Shown piece after piece: positions 17,728-28,324 of a stretch of 64,000 bases of DNA. The notes below the pieces were generated by a model, which ran no database searches, was not told the origin of the DNA, and was given only the letters and a program-made list of their open reading frames with translations. A program made the position numbers and the translations under genes. The stretch lies in assembly GCA_021797555.1 (NCBI GenBank), contig JAJZZM010000013.1:62001-126000 (forward strand), given 5' to 3'. The DNA is from Thermoplasmata archaeon. GTDB taxonomy: Archaea > Thermoplasmatota > Thermoplasmata > Thermoplasmatales > Thermoplasmataceae. The stretch's first letter is position 1. Every line of letters starts with the position of its first letter.

Positions 17728-18363
17728 TTATTTTTTTATTTTTTTATTATTTATATAATAATCACAGCATTCTGTTAACTGGCATATATCACACCTTGGA
17801 GATACTGGTTTGCATATGCTCTTTCCAAATTCAACAAAAACAGGGTTAAATTCGATCTGATATTTTAATGGTATTATTTTTTTTAGTGCTTCTTCAGTTT
17901 CATCTGGGTCTTTTGTTTTTACAAGCCCTATCCTGTTTGATATCCTAAATACATGTGTATCAACAGCTATTGCAGGTATATTATATCCCTGTGTTAAAAC
18001 AATATTTGCCGTTTTGCTGCCAACTCCGGGAATTTTTATTAAATCATCATGATTATTCGGAACCTCTCCACTGTAATCATGATTTATTATTTTTGATACT
18101 TCTATTAATCTTTTTGATTTTACATTGCTGAAACCTACATTTTTTATTATTTTTTTTATGTTATCAGGGTCTGCATTTTCTAGGTTATATGAATCCTTAT
18201 ATTTATTATATAAAGCCCTGGCAGCTTCATCCGTTGTTTTATCCTTTGTTCTCTGTGATAATATTGTTGTTATTAATATCCAGAATGGGTCATTTTTAAA
18301 TTCAAAATGATGTTCCGGTGCCATTTTTTTAATTTTTCCATAAATTTTTTCAAAGTCCTTCAT
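17728..18363 (-). CDS. nth: Endonuclease III (DNA glycosylase/AP lyase)
   Basis: Base-excision repair glycosylase for oxidised pyrimidines, 211 residues. The helix-hairpin-helix is LIKIPGVGSKTANIVL with the catalytic Lys in GSKTA, and the catalytic Asp is in AVDTHVFR. The C-terminal cysteine cluster CKPVSPRCDICQLTECC binds [4Fe-4S]. Full length for the family. It is followed at 60 bases by the ferredoxin gene on the same strand, probably under its own promoter. Confidence 0.95.
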   Translation of the reverse strand: MKDFEKIYGKIKKMAPEHHFEFKNDPFWILITTILSQRTKDKTTDEAARALYNKYKDSYNLENADPDNIKKIIKNVGFSNVKSKRLIEVSKIINHDYSGEVPNNHDDLIKIPGVGSKTANIVLTQGYNIPAIAVDTHVFRISNRIGLVKTKDPDETEEALKKIIPLKYQIEFNPVFVEFGKSICKPVSPRCDICQLTECCDYYINNKKIKK

Positions 18364-18466
18364 TCAATGGTAATTATACTATTATTAATATTTTTTTAGA
18401 ATTTAATTATTATATAATAATTATTATTTAAATAATATTTAAATCTGTATTTTGCTATTACGTTGC

Positions 18467-19393
18467 ATGGATTTATATTCACTTAAATTAAGGTTTATTA
18501 CGATATTTGTTGGAATAATAATTGCATTGATATTTGCATTTGTGGTAGCCGGTGTCCTTGTTTATATTTTTGGAATAACAATAACATCGTCATTAATCTA
18601 TTTATTATTGTTTATAATGCTTTTTATTGACATAATTCAATGGCTATTTTCTCCGTATTTAGTAGGTCTGGCATTCAGGTTAAAAAAGGCAGATGAAAAT
18701 GGATATCCTGAATTATTTGGTATTGTAAAGGAAGCATGCAATTACAATAATATACAAAAAATGCCGGAAATATATATTGCATTGAACGGGTCTCCAAATG
18801 CATTTGCATATGGATCGCCATTAACCGGCAAAAGGATAGCATTTACAAAAAGCATTTTAGGGTTATTAAATCATGATGAATTAATGGCTGTGACCGGCCA
18901 TGAACTGGGCCATATTAAACACCATGATATGGAATTATTAATGGCTATTGGATTGATACCCACATTAATATTCTACATGGCATACGGAACATTATTTTCA
19001 GGTTTTGGGTCAAGAAAAAGTGGCAATTTCCTATTAATAGCGATATTACTATTTGCATTGAGTGCTGTATTTAACATAATGATTCTAGGCATTAACAGAA
19101 TACGTGAATCCTATGCGGATGTGAATTCAGCAAAAACGATACCGGATGGTGCATATAATTTGCAGAGGAGCCTGGCGAAATTAACAAAGGGTGAAAGCAC
19201 AGGAAATAAAAAGCATTCAATAAATGATATGTTAATGTTCTCGGATAATGCTTTTAAAACAAGTTTTTTTGATGATATTGATGAAACAATAGAAAAATTA
19301 AAAAAAATGAAGGCACCAAAATCAATATTTTCAGATCATCCGCATCCTGCAAAAAGAATTCAAGTTCTGGAAAAATACAAAAATAAATTTTAA
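18467..19393 (+). CDS. htpX: HtpX-like M48 membrane metalloprotease
   Basis: Membrane protease of quality control, about 308 residues. Two N-terminal membrane helices (FITIFVGIIIALIFAFVVAG and SLIYLLLFIMLFIDIIQWLF) are followed by the zinc motif VTGHELGHIKHHD near residue 145, two more hydrophobic segments, and the third zinc ligand region ESYADVNSA. The C-terminus has SDHPHPAKRI, usual in M48B. The start at the ATG 18467 is preferred to an in-frame TTG at 18452. Its 3' end overlaps that of carB by 4 bases (convergent). Confidence 0.92.
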   Translation: MDLYSLKLRFITIFVGIIIALIFAFVVAGVLVYIFGITITSSLIYLLLFIMLFIDIIQWLFSPYLVGLAFRLKKADENGYPELFGIVKEACNYNNIQKMPEIYIALNGSPNAFAYGSPLTGKRIAFTKSILGLLNHDELMAVTGHELGHIKHHDMELLMAIGLIPTLIFYMAYGTLFSGFGSRKSGNFLLIAILLFALSAVFNIMILGINRIRESYADVNSAKTIPDGAYNLQRSLAKLTKGESTGNKKHSINDMLMFSDNAFKTSFFDDIDETIEKLKKMKAPKSIFSDHPHPAKRIQVLEKYKNKF

Positions 19394-22300
19394 TAATATT
19401 CTGATAATTCACGGTATTCTATTTTGTTATTTGATAATATGGATTCTATTAATTTCTCTGCAAATTTTATATTTGTTATTACAGGTATATCCATTCTTAT
19501 TCCAAGTTCACGTATTGAAGACCCATCTCTCATGGAGCCATATGTTTCAGAAGGTGTATTTATTATTAATGATATATTATTATTCTTTATTGCCTCTGTG
19601 ATTCCAGGTGATCTCATATCCTTTATCCTGTATACTGCAACATTCTCTATATTTTTATTTTTTAGGTTTTCCGATGTTCCAGGCGTTGCATATATTTTTA
19701 TATTATTTTTATATAATTTCTCAGCCATCCTTATTGCTGTTTCCTTGTCCTTGTCATTAACGGTAATTATGACAGATTCCAATTTAAAATTTCTTTTCAT
19801 AATTTTTATGACCTTGGACATGGCCTCATCAAAGGTTTTGCCACAGCACATTGCCTCACCTGTAGATTTCATCTCAGGCCCAAGTATGGTATCCAAATCT
19901 TTGAACCTCTTAAATGGGAATACAGGGACCTTTATGAAATATGATTCAGGAATTATATATTTTTCATCAATGTTATTTCCAAGAATGGCTTTGATTCCTG
20001 ATTCCACCCAGTTGATATCTGTTGCTTTTGAAACAAATGGCACAGACCTTGAAGACCTTGCATTTAATTCTATGATGTATATATCATCATTTTTTACTGC
20101 AATCTGCAAATTTGACAATCCTATTAAATTAAAATTTTTTCTCATTTTTTCTACAATTTCACTTATCTCGTCTATTTTTTTGCTATCAATTACATCAGGG
20201 CCCAAGACCATTGTAGCATCGCCTGAATGTGTTCCTGCTTCCTCTATATGTACTGATATTCCAGATATTACGGATTTGTTATTATCTGAAACAAAGTCAA
20301 CATCTATTTCAGTTGCATCCTGCAGGTACTCGCTTATCAAAATAGGGTATCCCGGTCTTTCTGTAAATAATTCCTTAACCCTTCTTGACAATATATCATA
20401 ATCATATATTATATCCATGGCCCTGCCGCCTATTATAAAGCTAGACCTTATAATAACAGGTAAATTTATTTTCTTAATTTTTTCTTCCATATCATTTATA
20501 TTATTTATTTCAATAAAATAGGGCTGTTTGATATTCAATTCCCTTAATTTCCTTGAAAATATTGTTCTTTCCTCGATTCTATATATATCATCTGACTTAG
20601 TACCTAGAATTATGCTGCCAAATAATTCATTTAAGTTCCTGGCCATGTTCTGCCCTGTTTGCCCGGAAAATTGAATTATTATTCCATATGGATTTTCCCT
20701 TTTTATTATATTGGATATATGCTCTAAGGTTATGGGTTCAAAATATAAAATATCGGAAACATCGAAATCTGTTGAAACCGTTTCCGGATTGCTATTTACC
20801 ATTACTGTAGTGTAACCCAATTTTTTCAATGCTGTAATTGATTTAACAGCACCATAATCAAATTCAACACCCTGTGAAATTCTGTTAGGTCCTGATCCTA
20901 TAACTATTATCTTTTTATCGTTATTTACATTTATATCATCATATTTGTCATAGCACGAATACAGATACGGTGTGCTTGAATCAAATTCTGCCGAGCATGT
21001 GTCTATGTTTTTATAAACTGGAAAAATATTATTTTTAAATCTATATTTTATTATATCCAAAATATCTATTTTTGTATAATATGATATCGTTTCATCTGAA
21101 ATTCCAAGCGTTTTTAGTCCTTTAATATTCTCTATTTTATTTATTTCTATATTTTTTATTGCATTTACAATATTATTCATCTTATTTATAAAGAAGCTAT
21201 CATATCCTGTTTTCTCACATATAATATTTATATCAATATTCTGGAATAAAGCCTCAAAAATTGCAAATATTCTCTGATCCGTTGTTTTTTCCATTAATTC
21301 CATTGTTTTCTCCTTATCAGTAAATAGTCTCAGTGTTTCTGAATTTTTGATATCCAGTGAGGATAATGCTTTTAATAAAGCTTCCTCAAAAATTCTGCCT
21401 ATTCCCATTGCTTCGCCTATGGATTTCATTTCTATGCCTATCTCCCTTTTTACGGAAAATTTGTCAAAGGGCCATCTAGGTATCTTTACTGTTATATAAT
21501 CCAATGAAGGTTCAAAGGCAGCATATGTATTTTTTGTAACAGGATTTTTTATTTCATTTAAATTATATCCTATGGATATTTTTGTTGATATCCTTGCTAT
21601 TGGATATCCGGTTGCCTTTGAGGCAAGGGCAGATGACCTTGATGTTCTCGGGTTTACCTCAACAACATAATACTCATTATTTTTCTGGTTTAATGCAAAC
21701 TGAATATTGCATGAACCTATAACGCCAATTTCACTTACTATATGTATTGCCGATGTCCTTAATTTCTGGTAATCATCATTGCTTAATGTCAATGATGGTG
21801 TAACAACTATGCTTTCGCCGGTATGTATTCCCATTGGATCAAGATTTTCCATATTGCATATTGAAATACAGTTCCCATTATTGTCGCGCATCATTTCATA
21901 TTCTATCTCCTTTAGGCCAAGCAATGATTCATCTAATTCTAAATCATGTTCATTTATTGAGAAGTAATCATTGCAGTATTTTAACAGTTCATCTTCATTA
22001 TTTATTACGGTTCCTCCTGATCCGCCTAAGGAAAATCCGGTCCTTAATATTAATGGATACCTTTTAATTTTACTTATTTCATTTTTATAATTATCTTTTT
22101 TTAATGTATATGAATCTATTATAGGTTCATTTATTTTTTTCATTAAATTAAAGAATTTATTTCTGTCCTCTGCAACTTCAATTGAACTGACAGGACTTCC
22201 TAAAACCTTAATGTTATACATTGATAAAATTCCTAATTTCCCAAGCAATATAACTAAATTTAGACCTACCTGGCCACCCGTTGATGGCAGTATGGAATCA

Positions 22301-22542
22301 ATGTTTTCTTTTTTTATTATCTCTATTACTGTATCGGGCTCTATAGGCTCTATGTATATCCTATCTGCTATTTCCCTATCAGTCTGTATTGTTGCAGGGT
22401 TGGAATTCAACAAAACGGTTTTTATTCCCTCTTCTTTCAATGCCAGACATGCCTGTGAACCTGAATAATCAAATTCTGCCGCCTGACCCACAACTATTGG
22501 ACCTGAACCTATTACCAAAGTACATTTAATATTATTAATCAT
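19390..22542 (-). CDS. carB: Carbamoyl phosphate synthase large subunit
   Basis: Makes carbamoyl phosphate from bicarbonate, ammonia and two ATP, for pyrimidines and arginine. About 1050 residues in the usual order: first ATP-grasp half beginning IGSGPIVVGQAAEFDYSGSQ, with RTGFSLGGSGGTV; an oligomerisation region; second half beginning IGSGPNRISQGVEFDYG, with RSSFIIGGRAM; and the C-terminal MGS allosteric domain with YATPGTSENL. The ATG at 22542 (MINNIKCT) is chosen over a GTG at 22551. It overlaps carA by 8 bases, with an AGGTGC ribosome-site-like sequence before it. Confidence 0.97.
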   Translation of the reverse strand: MINNIKCTLVIGSGPIVVGQAAEFDYSGSQACLALKEEGIKTVLLNSNPATIQTDREIADRIYIEPIEPDTVIEIIKKENIDSILPSTGGQVGLNLVILLGKLGILSMYNIKVLGSPVSSIEVAEDRNKFFNLMKKINEPIIDSYTLKKDNYKNEISKIKRYPLILRTGFSLGGSGGTVINNEDELLKYCNDYFSINEHDLELDESLLGLKEIEYEMMRDNNGNCISICNMENLDPMGIHTGESIVVTPSLTLSNDDYQKLRTSAIHIVSEIGVIGSCNIQFALNQKNNEYYVVEVNPRTSRSSALASKATGYPIARISTKISIGYNLNEIKNPVTKNTYAAFEPSLDYITVKIPRWPFDKFSVKREIGIEMKSIGEAMGIGRIFEEALLKALSSLDIKNSETLRLFTDKEKTMELMEKTTDQRIFAIFEALFQNIDINIICEKTGYDSFFINKMNNIVNAIKNIEINKIENIKGLKTLGISDETISYYTKIDILDIIKYRFKNNIFPVYKNIDTCSAEFDSSTPYLYSCYDKYDDINVNNDKKIIVIGSGPNRISQGVEFDYGAVKSITALKKLGYTTVMVNSNPETVSTDFDVSDILYFEPITLEHISNIIKRENPYGIIIQFSGQTGQNMARNLNELFGSIILGTKSDDIYRIEERTIFSRKLRELNIKQPYFIEINNINDMEEKIKKINLPVIIRSSFIIGGRAMDIIYDYDILSRRVKELFTERPGYPILISEYLQDATEIDVDFVSDNNKSVISGISVHIEEAGTHSGDATMVLGPDVIDSKKIDEISEIVEKMRKNFNLIGLSNLQIAVKNDDIYIIELNARSSRSVPFVSKATDINWVESGIKAILGNNIDEKYIIPESYFIKVPVFPFKRFKDLDTILGPEMKSTGEAMCCGKTFDEAMSKVIKIMKRNFKLESVIITVNDKDKETAIRMAEKLYKNNIKIYATPGTSENLKNKNIENVAVYRIKDMRSPGITEAIKNNNISLIINTPSETYGSMRDGSSIRELGIRMDIPVITNIKFAEKLIESILSNNKIEYRELSEYY

Positions 22543-23590
22543 TTTTAGCACCTACCGTATTTCTTATTTTTTCAAAAAACCATAAACCATCATATGGCCC
22601 TGGATGTGCCTCCGGATGGAACTGCACGGAATATACCGGCAATTCTTTATGTTCCATCATTTCAACGGTATTATCATTTATATCAAAGCCTGTTGCAATT
22701 AGGTCTGTATTTTTCAATGAATCGCCATTTACCGCATAGCCATGGTTATGTGATGTAATGTAAATTTTCTTATCATTTATAACAGCATGGTTTACCCCAC
22801 GATGGCCGAACTTCATTTTTTCTGTTTTTCCATTTAATGCAAGTGCTATTAACTGGTTTCCGAGGCATACCCCTATAACAGGCACTTCATTATATTTTTC
22901 CCTTATAAACTCCCTTACATTTTTTAATGATTCATGATTCGGGTCTCCAGGGCCATTTGGAATAAATATTGCATCATATTTAAACTTAATATTAAACAAA
23001 TCATAATTATACGGAACTATATGAAGCGATGCAATTCCACTCAGATTATTTATTAAGCTATTTTTTGTTCCAACATCTATAAACAGTATATTTTTTTTAT
23101 TTCCAGAATCGTAATACTGGTATTTTTTCCTTGACGCGGGACCAACAAGGTTTTTATCATATGGATTATTGAATTTATCTGGCATTTCATTTTTGTTTGA
23201 TATAACTGCCTTTAAAACCCCATTTTTCCTTATTTTTTCGACCAGAAACCTTGTATCTATGCCATCTATTGCCGGTATTTTATTATTTTTTAAAAATTCA
23301 TTAAAATTATCTCCATTTTCACCGCCATAAAAAATATTATGTGCATCCTTTGTTATTAAGCCCGATATCTGTATTTTATTTGATTCCATATTTTCATAGC
23401 TTAACGGATAATTTGCAATTTCAGGAAATGCAAAAATAAGTATTTGCCCGGCATATGATGGGTCTGTTATTGTTTCAATGTACCCGGACATTGATGTGGT
23501 AAAAACAATTTCACCATCTGTTTCTCCGGAATAGCCGTAACCCTTACCTTTAATTATTGTTCCATCTTCAAGAATTAAGTATTTTTCCAT
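22535..23590 (-). CDS. carA: Carbamoyl phosphate synthase small (glutaminase) subunit
   Basis: Glutamine amidotransferase subunit that supplies ammonia to CarB, 351 residues. The N-terminal domain includes GEIVFTTSMSGYIETITDPS. The C-terminal class I amidotransferase has FIPNGPGDPNH, the nucleophile Cys in VIGVCLGNQLIALA, and SVQFHPEAHPGP with the catalytic His and Glu. First gene of the carAB operon. AT-rich sequence upstream offers several TATA-like boxes. Note that the substrate-binding-like gene at 23729 is divergent from it. Confidence 0.97.
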   Translation of the reverse strand: MEKYLILEDGTIIKGKGYGYSGETDGEIVFTTSMSGYIETITDPSYAGQILIFAFPEIANYPLSYENMESNKIQISGLITKDAHNIFYGGENGDNFNEFLKNNKIPAIDGIDTRFLVEKIRKNGVLKAVISNKNEMPDKFNNPYDKNLVGPASRKKYQYYDSGNKKNILFIDVGTKNSLINNLSGIASLHIVPYNYDLFNIKFKYDAIFIPNGPGDPNHESLKNVREFIREKYNEVPVIGVCLGNQLIALALNGKTEKMKFGHRGVNHAVINDKKIYITSHNHGYAVNGDSLKNTDLIATGFDINDNTVEMMEHKELPVYSVQFHPEAHPGPYDGLWFFEKIRNTVGAKND

Positions 23591-23728
23591 TTAAATCCTT
23601 AAAAAGGTTAATTTCTACTTTACTTATATTATTTTCTATTATTTTTATTATTAAACATTGTATTATTTATTTTTATTCTAACATTATTAAAAACATTATA
23701 TTAATAAATGACTTATCTATTATTGATT

Positions 23729-24388
23729 ATGAAAATAATAGCAGCACCTGGACCTGTGTGCTATCCTATAGTAGCAGCACAGATGGTAAGAAATGATATA
23801 GATATTGAGTATAAAAAGGAAGGAAAAGCTGATATAGTTCTTGATTCAACCGTATCTTTAATGAAAAGGAATTTGCCATTGGATTATGTGACAATAGAAA
23901 ATCTATCAAGAGTAACACCAAAACTTGGTTATAAAATTGGAATTACAAGGAAAGGCGGAGCATCAGATATATTATTCAGAGCATTTGTCAATGAAACGCA
24001 TCAGTCTGTAGAAATCAAATACTATGAAAGCATGGGTGATTTGATGAACGCCATGAACAAAAATGAAATAGATACAGTTGTTATACCTGCAATAGATAAT
24101 TCCGGCGTAAGCATAGAGGAATATTTTAAGAAAAACAATGTTTACATTCCCGGAAGCTGCGGTGCAGCTGTATATAACAATGAAAAGGAATTTGTCGAAG
24201 CCTACAATCAGGGAATAAAATTAATTAAAGAAAAACCAGAAGAAACGGCAAAATTTATTGTTTCAAAGCTGCCAATGCAATTTCCTGAGGAATTTATAAT
24301 CAATACAATGAAAAACTCTGATTTAAATGTACACAAACCTGAAAACTATGATAAATTCAAAGAACTTGTAGAAAAATACTCAAAATAA
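23729..24388 (+). CDS. DUF3834-like protein, substrate-binding (PBP-like) fold
   Basis: About 219 residues with no signal peptide. The order MKIIAAPGPVCYPIVAAQ, KADIVLDSTVSLMKR, GITRKGGASDILFRAFVN and GSCGAAVYNNEKEFVEAY resembles a cytosolic type 2 periplasmic-binding-protein fold. I believe it matches the archaeal DUF3834 family, but cannot confirm that here. The ATG at 23729 is preferred over an in-frame start at 23708, because a TATATTAATAAA stretch is centred about 27 bases before it. It may be a sensor or ligand carrier; no function is known to me. Confidence 0.6.
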   Translation: MKIIAAPGPVCYPIVAAQMVRNDIDIEYKKEGKADIVLDSTVSLMKRNLPLDYVTIENLSRVTPKLGYKIGITRKGGASDILFRAFVNETHQSVEIKYYESMGDLMNAMNKNEIDTVVIPAIDNSGVSIEEYFKKNNVYIPGSCGAAVYNNEKEFVEAYNQGIKLIKEKPEETAKFIVSKLPMQFPEEFIINTMKNSDLNVHKPENYDKFKELVEKYSK

Positions 24389-24598
24389 TAAGATTAATTT
24401 AAATATTTTTTAATAATTATTAAAATAATATATAAATTATTATATAGATTATCAGACAATGGCAGACAATATATCAATACAGAAAATATAACTGTAGTGT
24501 TTATAATCATTCCAGCACTGATTTAAATCGACATGGTTAAAAAAAATTCTGTAACAGTACTACTATAACTTTATTATATATAATTGTTATATATGGAT

Positions 24599-25111
24599 AT
24601 GTGGGATTATATAAACATTGCATTTAATAACTATCCGGCTGAAAAAAAGGTCATACAAAAACTAATAAATGTCGGACTTTCAATCAGGGTTGTTGACGAT
24701 GAGACAAAAGTCTTCTGCGATGAAATAGAAATAAAGCCCAATTCTATTGCAAGGGCATATAACGTGGATCGCAGGGTTGTGGTAAATATGTTATCAAGAA
24801 TAGTTAAGGATAAAAAATTATATGATTTCTTTTATAATTTGAAGCCCGTTTCAAATTTTGAAGGTTCCGGATCAAAAATGGGTTTCGGAGTTATAGAAAT
24901 AATTCCTGACGATGCAAACAGGCCAGGGATTCTTTCTGGAATAATGTCAATACTATCATCAAATGAAATAAGCGTAAGGCAGGTTATAACGGATGACCCT
25001 GACCTTATTGACAATCCTAAATCCATTATAGTAACGTCCACAGCTATTTCTGGAGATATTTTAAATAAAATAAAAAAGGCAGATGGCGTTAAAGGCGTTT
25101 TATTGCTTTGA
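24599..25111 (+). CDS. ACT-domain amino-acid-metabolism regulator (COG2150-like)
   Basis: About 170 residues. The N-terminal half contains a helix-turn-helix-like segment (IKPNSIARAYNVDRRVVVNM). The C-terminal half is an ACT domain: GFGVIEIIPDDANRPGILSG, then SSNEISVRQVI and a closing beta strand. This order matches archaeal predicted regulators of amino acid metabolism. ATGs at 24593 and 24599 are both possible; the TATA-like TTTATTAT at 24570 favours 24599. The 200-base gap upstream holds only AT-rich sequence and a 10-codon frame not called as a gene. Confidence 0.75.
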   Translation: MWDYINIAFNNYPAEKKVIQKLINVGLSIRVVDDETKVFCDEIEIKPNSIARAYNVDRRVVVNMLSRIVKDKKLYDFFYNLKPVSNFEGSGSKMGFGVIEIIPDDANRPGILSGIMSILSSNEISVRQVITDDPDLIDNPKSIIVTSTAISGDILNKIKKADGVKGVLLL

Positions 25112-26194
25112 TTATATATAATTATTTAATCCATTTTCATAAACAGTGTTAATTAATTTATTAATTCTTTCACTTACATCATCATATGAATCGCCATATA
25201 TGTTTATATGCCCCATTTTTCTTTTTCTAATGGTCTCTGATTTATGGTACCAGTATATATCAGTTTTATCATCAATTATTTCATTCACTTTGCCATTTAT
25301 ATCCGTTCCTATAATATTCAATATTCCGGAAGGTTTGAATAAAACGGGCTTAATTATATTCAAATTCATTACAGACCTTACATGTTCTTCAAACTGTGAT
25401 ACTGATGAACCCAATAATGTATGGTGGCCGGTATTGTGTACCCTTGGTGAATATTCATTTATTATAACACTGTCATTTACAACATAAAACTCTATGCCCA
25501 TGACACCTATATATTTTAGTTTATCCATAAGTTTTTTAGCTATGTCTATCATTTTATTATTTATATTATAATCTTTTAAAGGTGCTATATTATATATTAA
25601 AATTCCATTCTTATTATAATTAAATGACGGGTCAAAGAATTCAAAGTTTTTATTTTCATTTCTGACAGCTATAATAGAAGCCTCGTAGTCATAATCTATA
25701 AATTTTTCTATTACATATGGAATATTACCCTCTTCAATGTATCTGCTGCCTTCATCTATAAAATACTGGTTTTTTCCATCATAGCCACCATGCCTTGATT
25801 TTATTACGCCCTTTCCAAATGATTTAGCTATTTCAAAGGCTTCTTTATAACTATCTGAAATCTTGTATTCTGCAACAGGTAGATTATTTCTCCTTAAAAA
25901 ATCCTTTTCAAGTAATCTATCCTTTTTTAAATCAACGGTTTTTATGTTTGGCCTTAATTTATTCTTTTCTTCAGCGTATTTTAAAACAGTTTCATCCACC
26001 TGTTCAAACTCAAATGTAACATAATCACACGAATCAACAAAATTTTTATAATCATTCAAATAAAAAAATTTATCGGCTATATATCCCGCAGGGCCCTTAT
26101 TTTTATCTATAACATAGAATTCCATGGGATATTTTCTCATTGTGTTTATCATCATATAACCCAACTGTCCTGATCCAATAATGCCAAGAATCAT
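25112..26194 (-). CDS. purK: N5-carboxyaminoimidazole ribonucleotide synthase
   Basis: ATP-grasp enzyme of purine synthesis that carboxylates AIR at N5, 360 residues. N-terminal [19 protein letters not shown], substrate-side FEFEQVD, the ATP-grasp [19 protein letters not shown], and [16 protein letters not shown] at the metal site are all in place. The ATG overlaps the purE stop by 4 bases (ATGA), and an AGGTGA ribosome site lies before it. Its 3' end abuts that of the ACT-domain gene. Confidence 0.96.
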   Translation of the reverse strand: MILGIIGSGQLGYMMINTMRKYPMEFYVIDKNKGPAGYIADKFFYLNDYKNFVDSCDYVTFEFEQVDETVLKYAEEKNKLRPNIKTVDLKKDRLLEKDFLRRNNLPVAEYKISDSYKEAFEIAKSFGKGVIKSRHGGYDGKNQYFIDEGSRYIEEGNIPYVIEKFIDYDYEASIIAVRNENKNFEFFDPSFNYNKNGILIYNIAPLKDYNINNKMIDIAKKLMDKLKYIGVMGIEFYVVNDSVIINEYSPRVHNTGHHTLLGSSVSQFEEHVRSVMNLNIIKPVLFKPSGILNIIGTDINGKVNEIIDDKTDIYWYHKSETIRKRKMGHINIYGDSYDDVSERINKLINTVYENGLNNYI

Positions 26195-26658
26195 AATTTT
26201 TCACCTAAAACTTTATTTTTTTGTTTTTCCATGTAATCATCCATTAAAATTCTAAGTTTATCATATTTTATTGACAGTATCCTTACCGCCATTAATGCTG
26301 CGTTTTTTGATCCGTTTATTGCAACCGTTGCCACAGGAACTCCGGAAGGCATCTGGACTATGGATAATAATGAATCCAATCCATTTAAGGCTTTAGATTG
26401 AACAGGAACGCCTATAACAGGCAATGAGGTCATTGCCGCAACCATTCCGGGCAAATGCGCAGCCCCGCCTGCACCTGCAATTATAACCTCGATATTATTA
26501 TTTTTAGCATTTTTAGCATATTCCAGCATAAATTCAGGCGTTCTATGTGCAGAAACAATTTTATCCTCAACTTCTACCCCAAATTCTTTCAATGTGTCTA
26601 TTGCATCCTTCATTACATTAAAATCAGATGAACTGCCCATTATAACAGATACTTTCAT
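26191..26658 (-). CDS. purE: N5-carboxyaminoimidazole ribonucleotide mutase
   Basis: Converts N5-CAIR to CAIR, 155 residues. The N-terminal [30 protein letters not shown] (active-site His), [18 protein letters not shown] and [20 protein letters not shown] make it a class I PurE. First gene of the purE-purK operon. Confidence 0.97.
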   Translation of the reverse strand: MKVSVIMGSSSDFNVMKDAIDTLKEFGVEVEDKIVSAHRTPEFMLEYAKNAKNNNIEVIIAGAGGAAHLPGMVAAMTSLPVIGVPVQSKALNGLDSLLSIVQMPSGVPVATVAINGSKNAALMAVRILSIKYDKLRILMDDYMEKQKNKVLGEKL

Positions 26659-26703
26659 AGATCAATATATAATTATCATTAATAAAATTTTAATTATTGT
26701 GCA

Positions 26704-28161
26704 TTAAAACCTTATTTTATAATTTTTTAGCCAGTTCAAATCACTGTTGTATATCTCCCTTATGTCATTTAAATTATAATATATCATTGCCAGTCTTTCC
26801 AAGCCTAACCCGAAAGCAAGAACTGGAGATTTTAATCCTAACGGTTTTGTAACCTCCGGCCGGAATATTCCGGAACCACCCATTTCAACTTCCCTTCCAT
26901 TAATATCCACTATAACATCCATACTTGGTTCCGTATATGGATAATATGATGGCAAAAATTTTATGTTGTCAAACCCAAGTCTTGAATAAAACTCCCTTAA
27001 TAGCCATTTTAATGTTGATAAATTCGCATCTTTGCTGTAAACCGATCCTTCTATCTGATATAATTCCGATAAATGTTTCCAGTCAACACTTTCATGCCTG
27101 AATACCTTTTCTATTGAAAAAACAAACTGCGGCTCCTCCCTGTTATGGTATAGATACCTTACTGTGTTTACAGTTGTATGTGTTCTTAATATTACCTTTT
27201 TTGCTTCTTTTTCTGACCATTTATAATTCCATCCTGGATAATTTTTATAACCTTTTTCATGGACCCTTCTTACGATTTTCAATATTTCCGGATCCTCAAA
27301 CTCCATTTCATTATCATTTTTTAAATAAAATGTATCCTGCAAATCCCTTGCAGGATGATCCTGCGGTATAAATAGCATATCCATATTCCATGCCGTATAC
27401 TCCATATAATGGCCACGCATTTCTGTAAATCCCATATCTAAAAAGATTTTCCTGATTTCATCTATTAAATATGTTAATGGGTGGAGTCCAGCACCATTTA
27501 TACTTTCAACCCTTGAATTTAAGTCATATTTCCTGAATTTTTTATTTTTCCATTCCCCTGATGCCAGTATTTCGGGCGTCAATAATTCTATATAGTCATT
27601 ATTTTCATAGTTTTTTAATGCGTTTAATCCGTCATTATTTATATTTATTATTCTTGTTAAATTATTTTTTTCCTTTACTAATCCCCTTTTTATAAATTCA
27701 TTTATTTTTTTTTCTTCAGGATATTTTTTGTTTTTTATCTCAATTAATTTTTTTTTGCTTTCTATAAATATGTTATTTAGACTATTATTATTATAAACAA
27801 GTTTGCCATCTACTGGCTTTATACCAAGCTTTGCAAGGTTTGCCATTGCTATTTTATATTTGCCGTTTAAATAATTTTTAATTTCATTTACTGCCAGTTC
27901 CTTTTTTTCCATTAAAATGTTATATAAATTTTCTTCTGGAAATCCATTTTTTAAATATTCCTCGCCCTCATCTGTAATACTGTACGTTTTTTTATACTCT
28001 TTCCTTACATCAATTAATTTTTTAAATTCCAAATATGATATAGAGCTTGAAATTATTCTTTCGTTTTCATTAATACCTATACTATTTTCATTTACATCCT
28101 TTTTATCCTTTATATAGTCCAGTATTTTATACTCATAATTGCTTATTTCTGTTTTTTCCAT
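26704..28161 (-). CDS. pheS: Phenylalanyl-tRNA synthetase alpha subunit
   Basis: Catalytic subunit of the heterotetrameric PheRS, 485 residues, archaeal/eukaryotic length. The N-terminal ~200 residues form winged-helix DNA/RNA-binding-like domains. The class II core begins around LHPLTYLIDEIRKIFLDMGF. It contains MDMLFIPQDHPARDLQDTFY, the motif 2 loop region RTHTTVNTVRYLY, VFRHESVD, GSGIFRPEVTKPLG, and motif 3 AFGLGLERLAMIYY. The beta subunit is not in the window. Confidence 0.96.
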   Translation of the reverse strand: MEKTEISNYEYKILDYIKDKKDVNENSIGINENERIISSSISYLEFKKLIDVRKEYKKTYSITDEGEEYLKNGFPEENLYNILMEKKELAVNEIKNYLNGKYKIAMANLAKLGIKPVDGKLVYNNNSLNNIFIESKKKLIEIKNKKYPEEKKINEFIKRGLVKEKNNLTRIININNDGLNALKNYENNDYIELLTPEILASGEWKNKKFRKYDLNSRVESINGAGLHPLTYLIDEIRKIFLDMGFTEMRGHYMEYTAWNMDMLFIPQDHPARDLQDTFYLKNDNEMEFEDPEILKIVRRVHEKGYKNYPGWNYKWSEKEAKKVILRTHTTVNTVRYLYHNREEPQFVFSIEKVFRHESVDWKHLSELYQIEGSVYSKDANLSTLKWLLREFYSRLGFDNIKFLPSYYPYTEPSMDVIVDINGREVEMGGSGIFRPEVTKPLGLKSPVLAFGLGLERLAMIYYNLNDIREIYNSDLNWLKNYKIRF

Positions 28162-28324
28162 TGTATGATAAATATATAATAATATTAAATAATTTTCTTA
28201 ATATTATTAATTCAGTACCATATATAATGTTATTTATAAACTTCATTATTATAACGTTTTAAAATATATGATAAATATTTTCCATATTTGAAATTATTTA
28301 AATAATAATTTACTATTAACTAAT

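Noticed and set aside
19424-20401. 325-residue frame antisense to carB
   Set aside because: Shadow of a conserved enzyme; hydrophobic content is a product of the AT-rich antisense.
24459-24491. Tiny frame MADNISIQKI upstream of the ACT-domain gene
   Set aside because: Only ten codons, no clear ribosome site, and no sign of leader-peptide attenuation.
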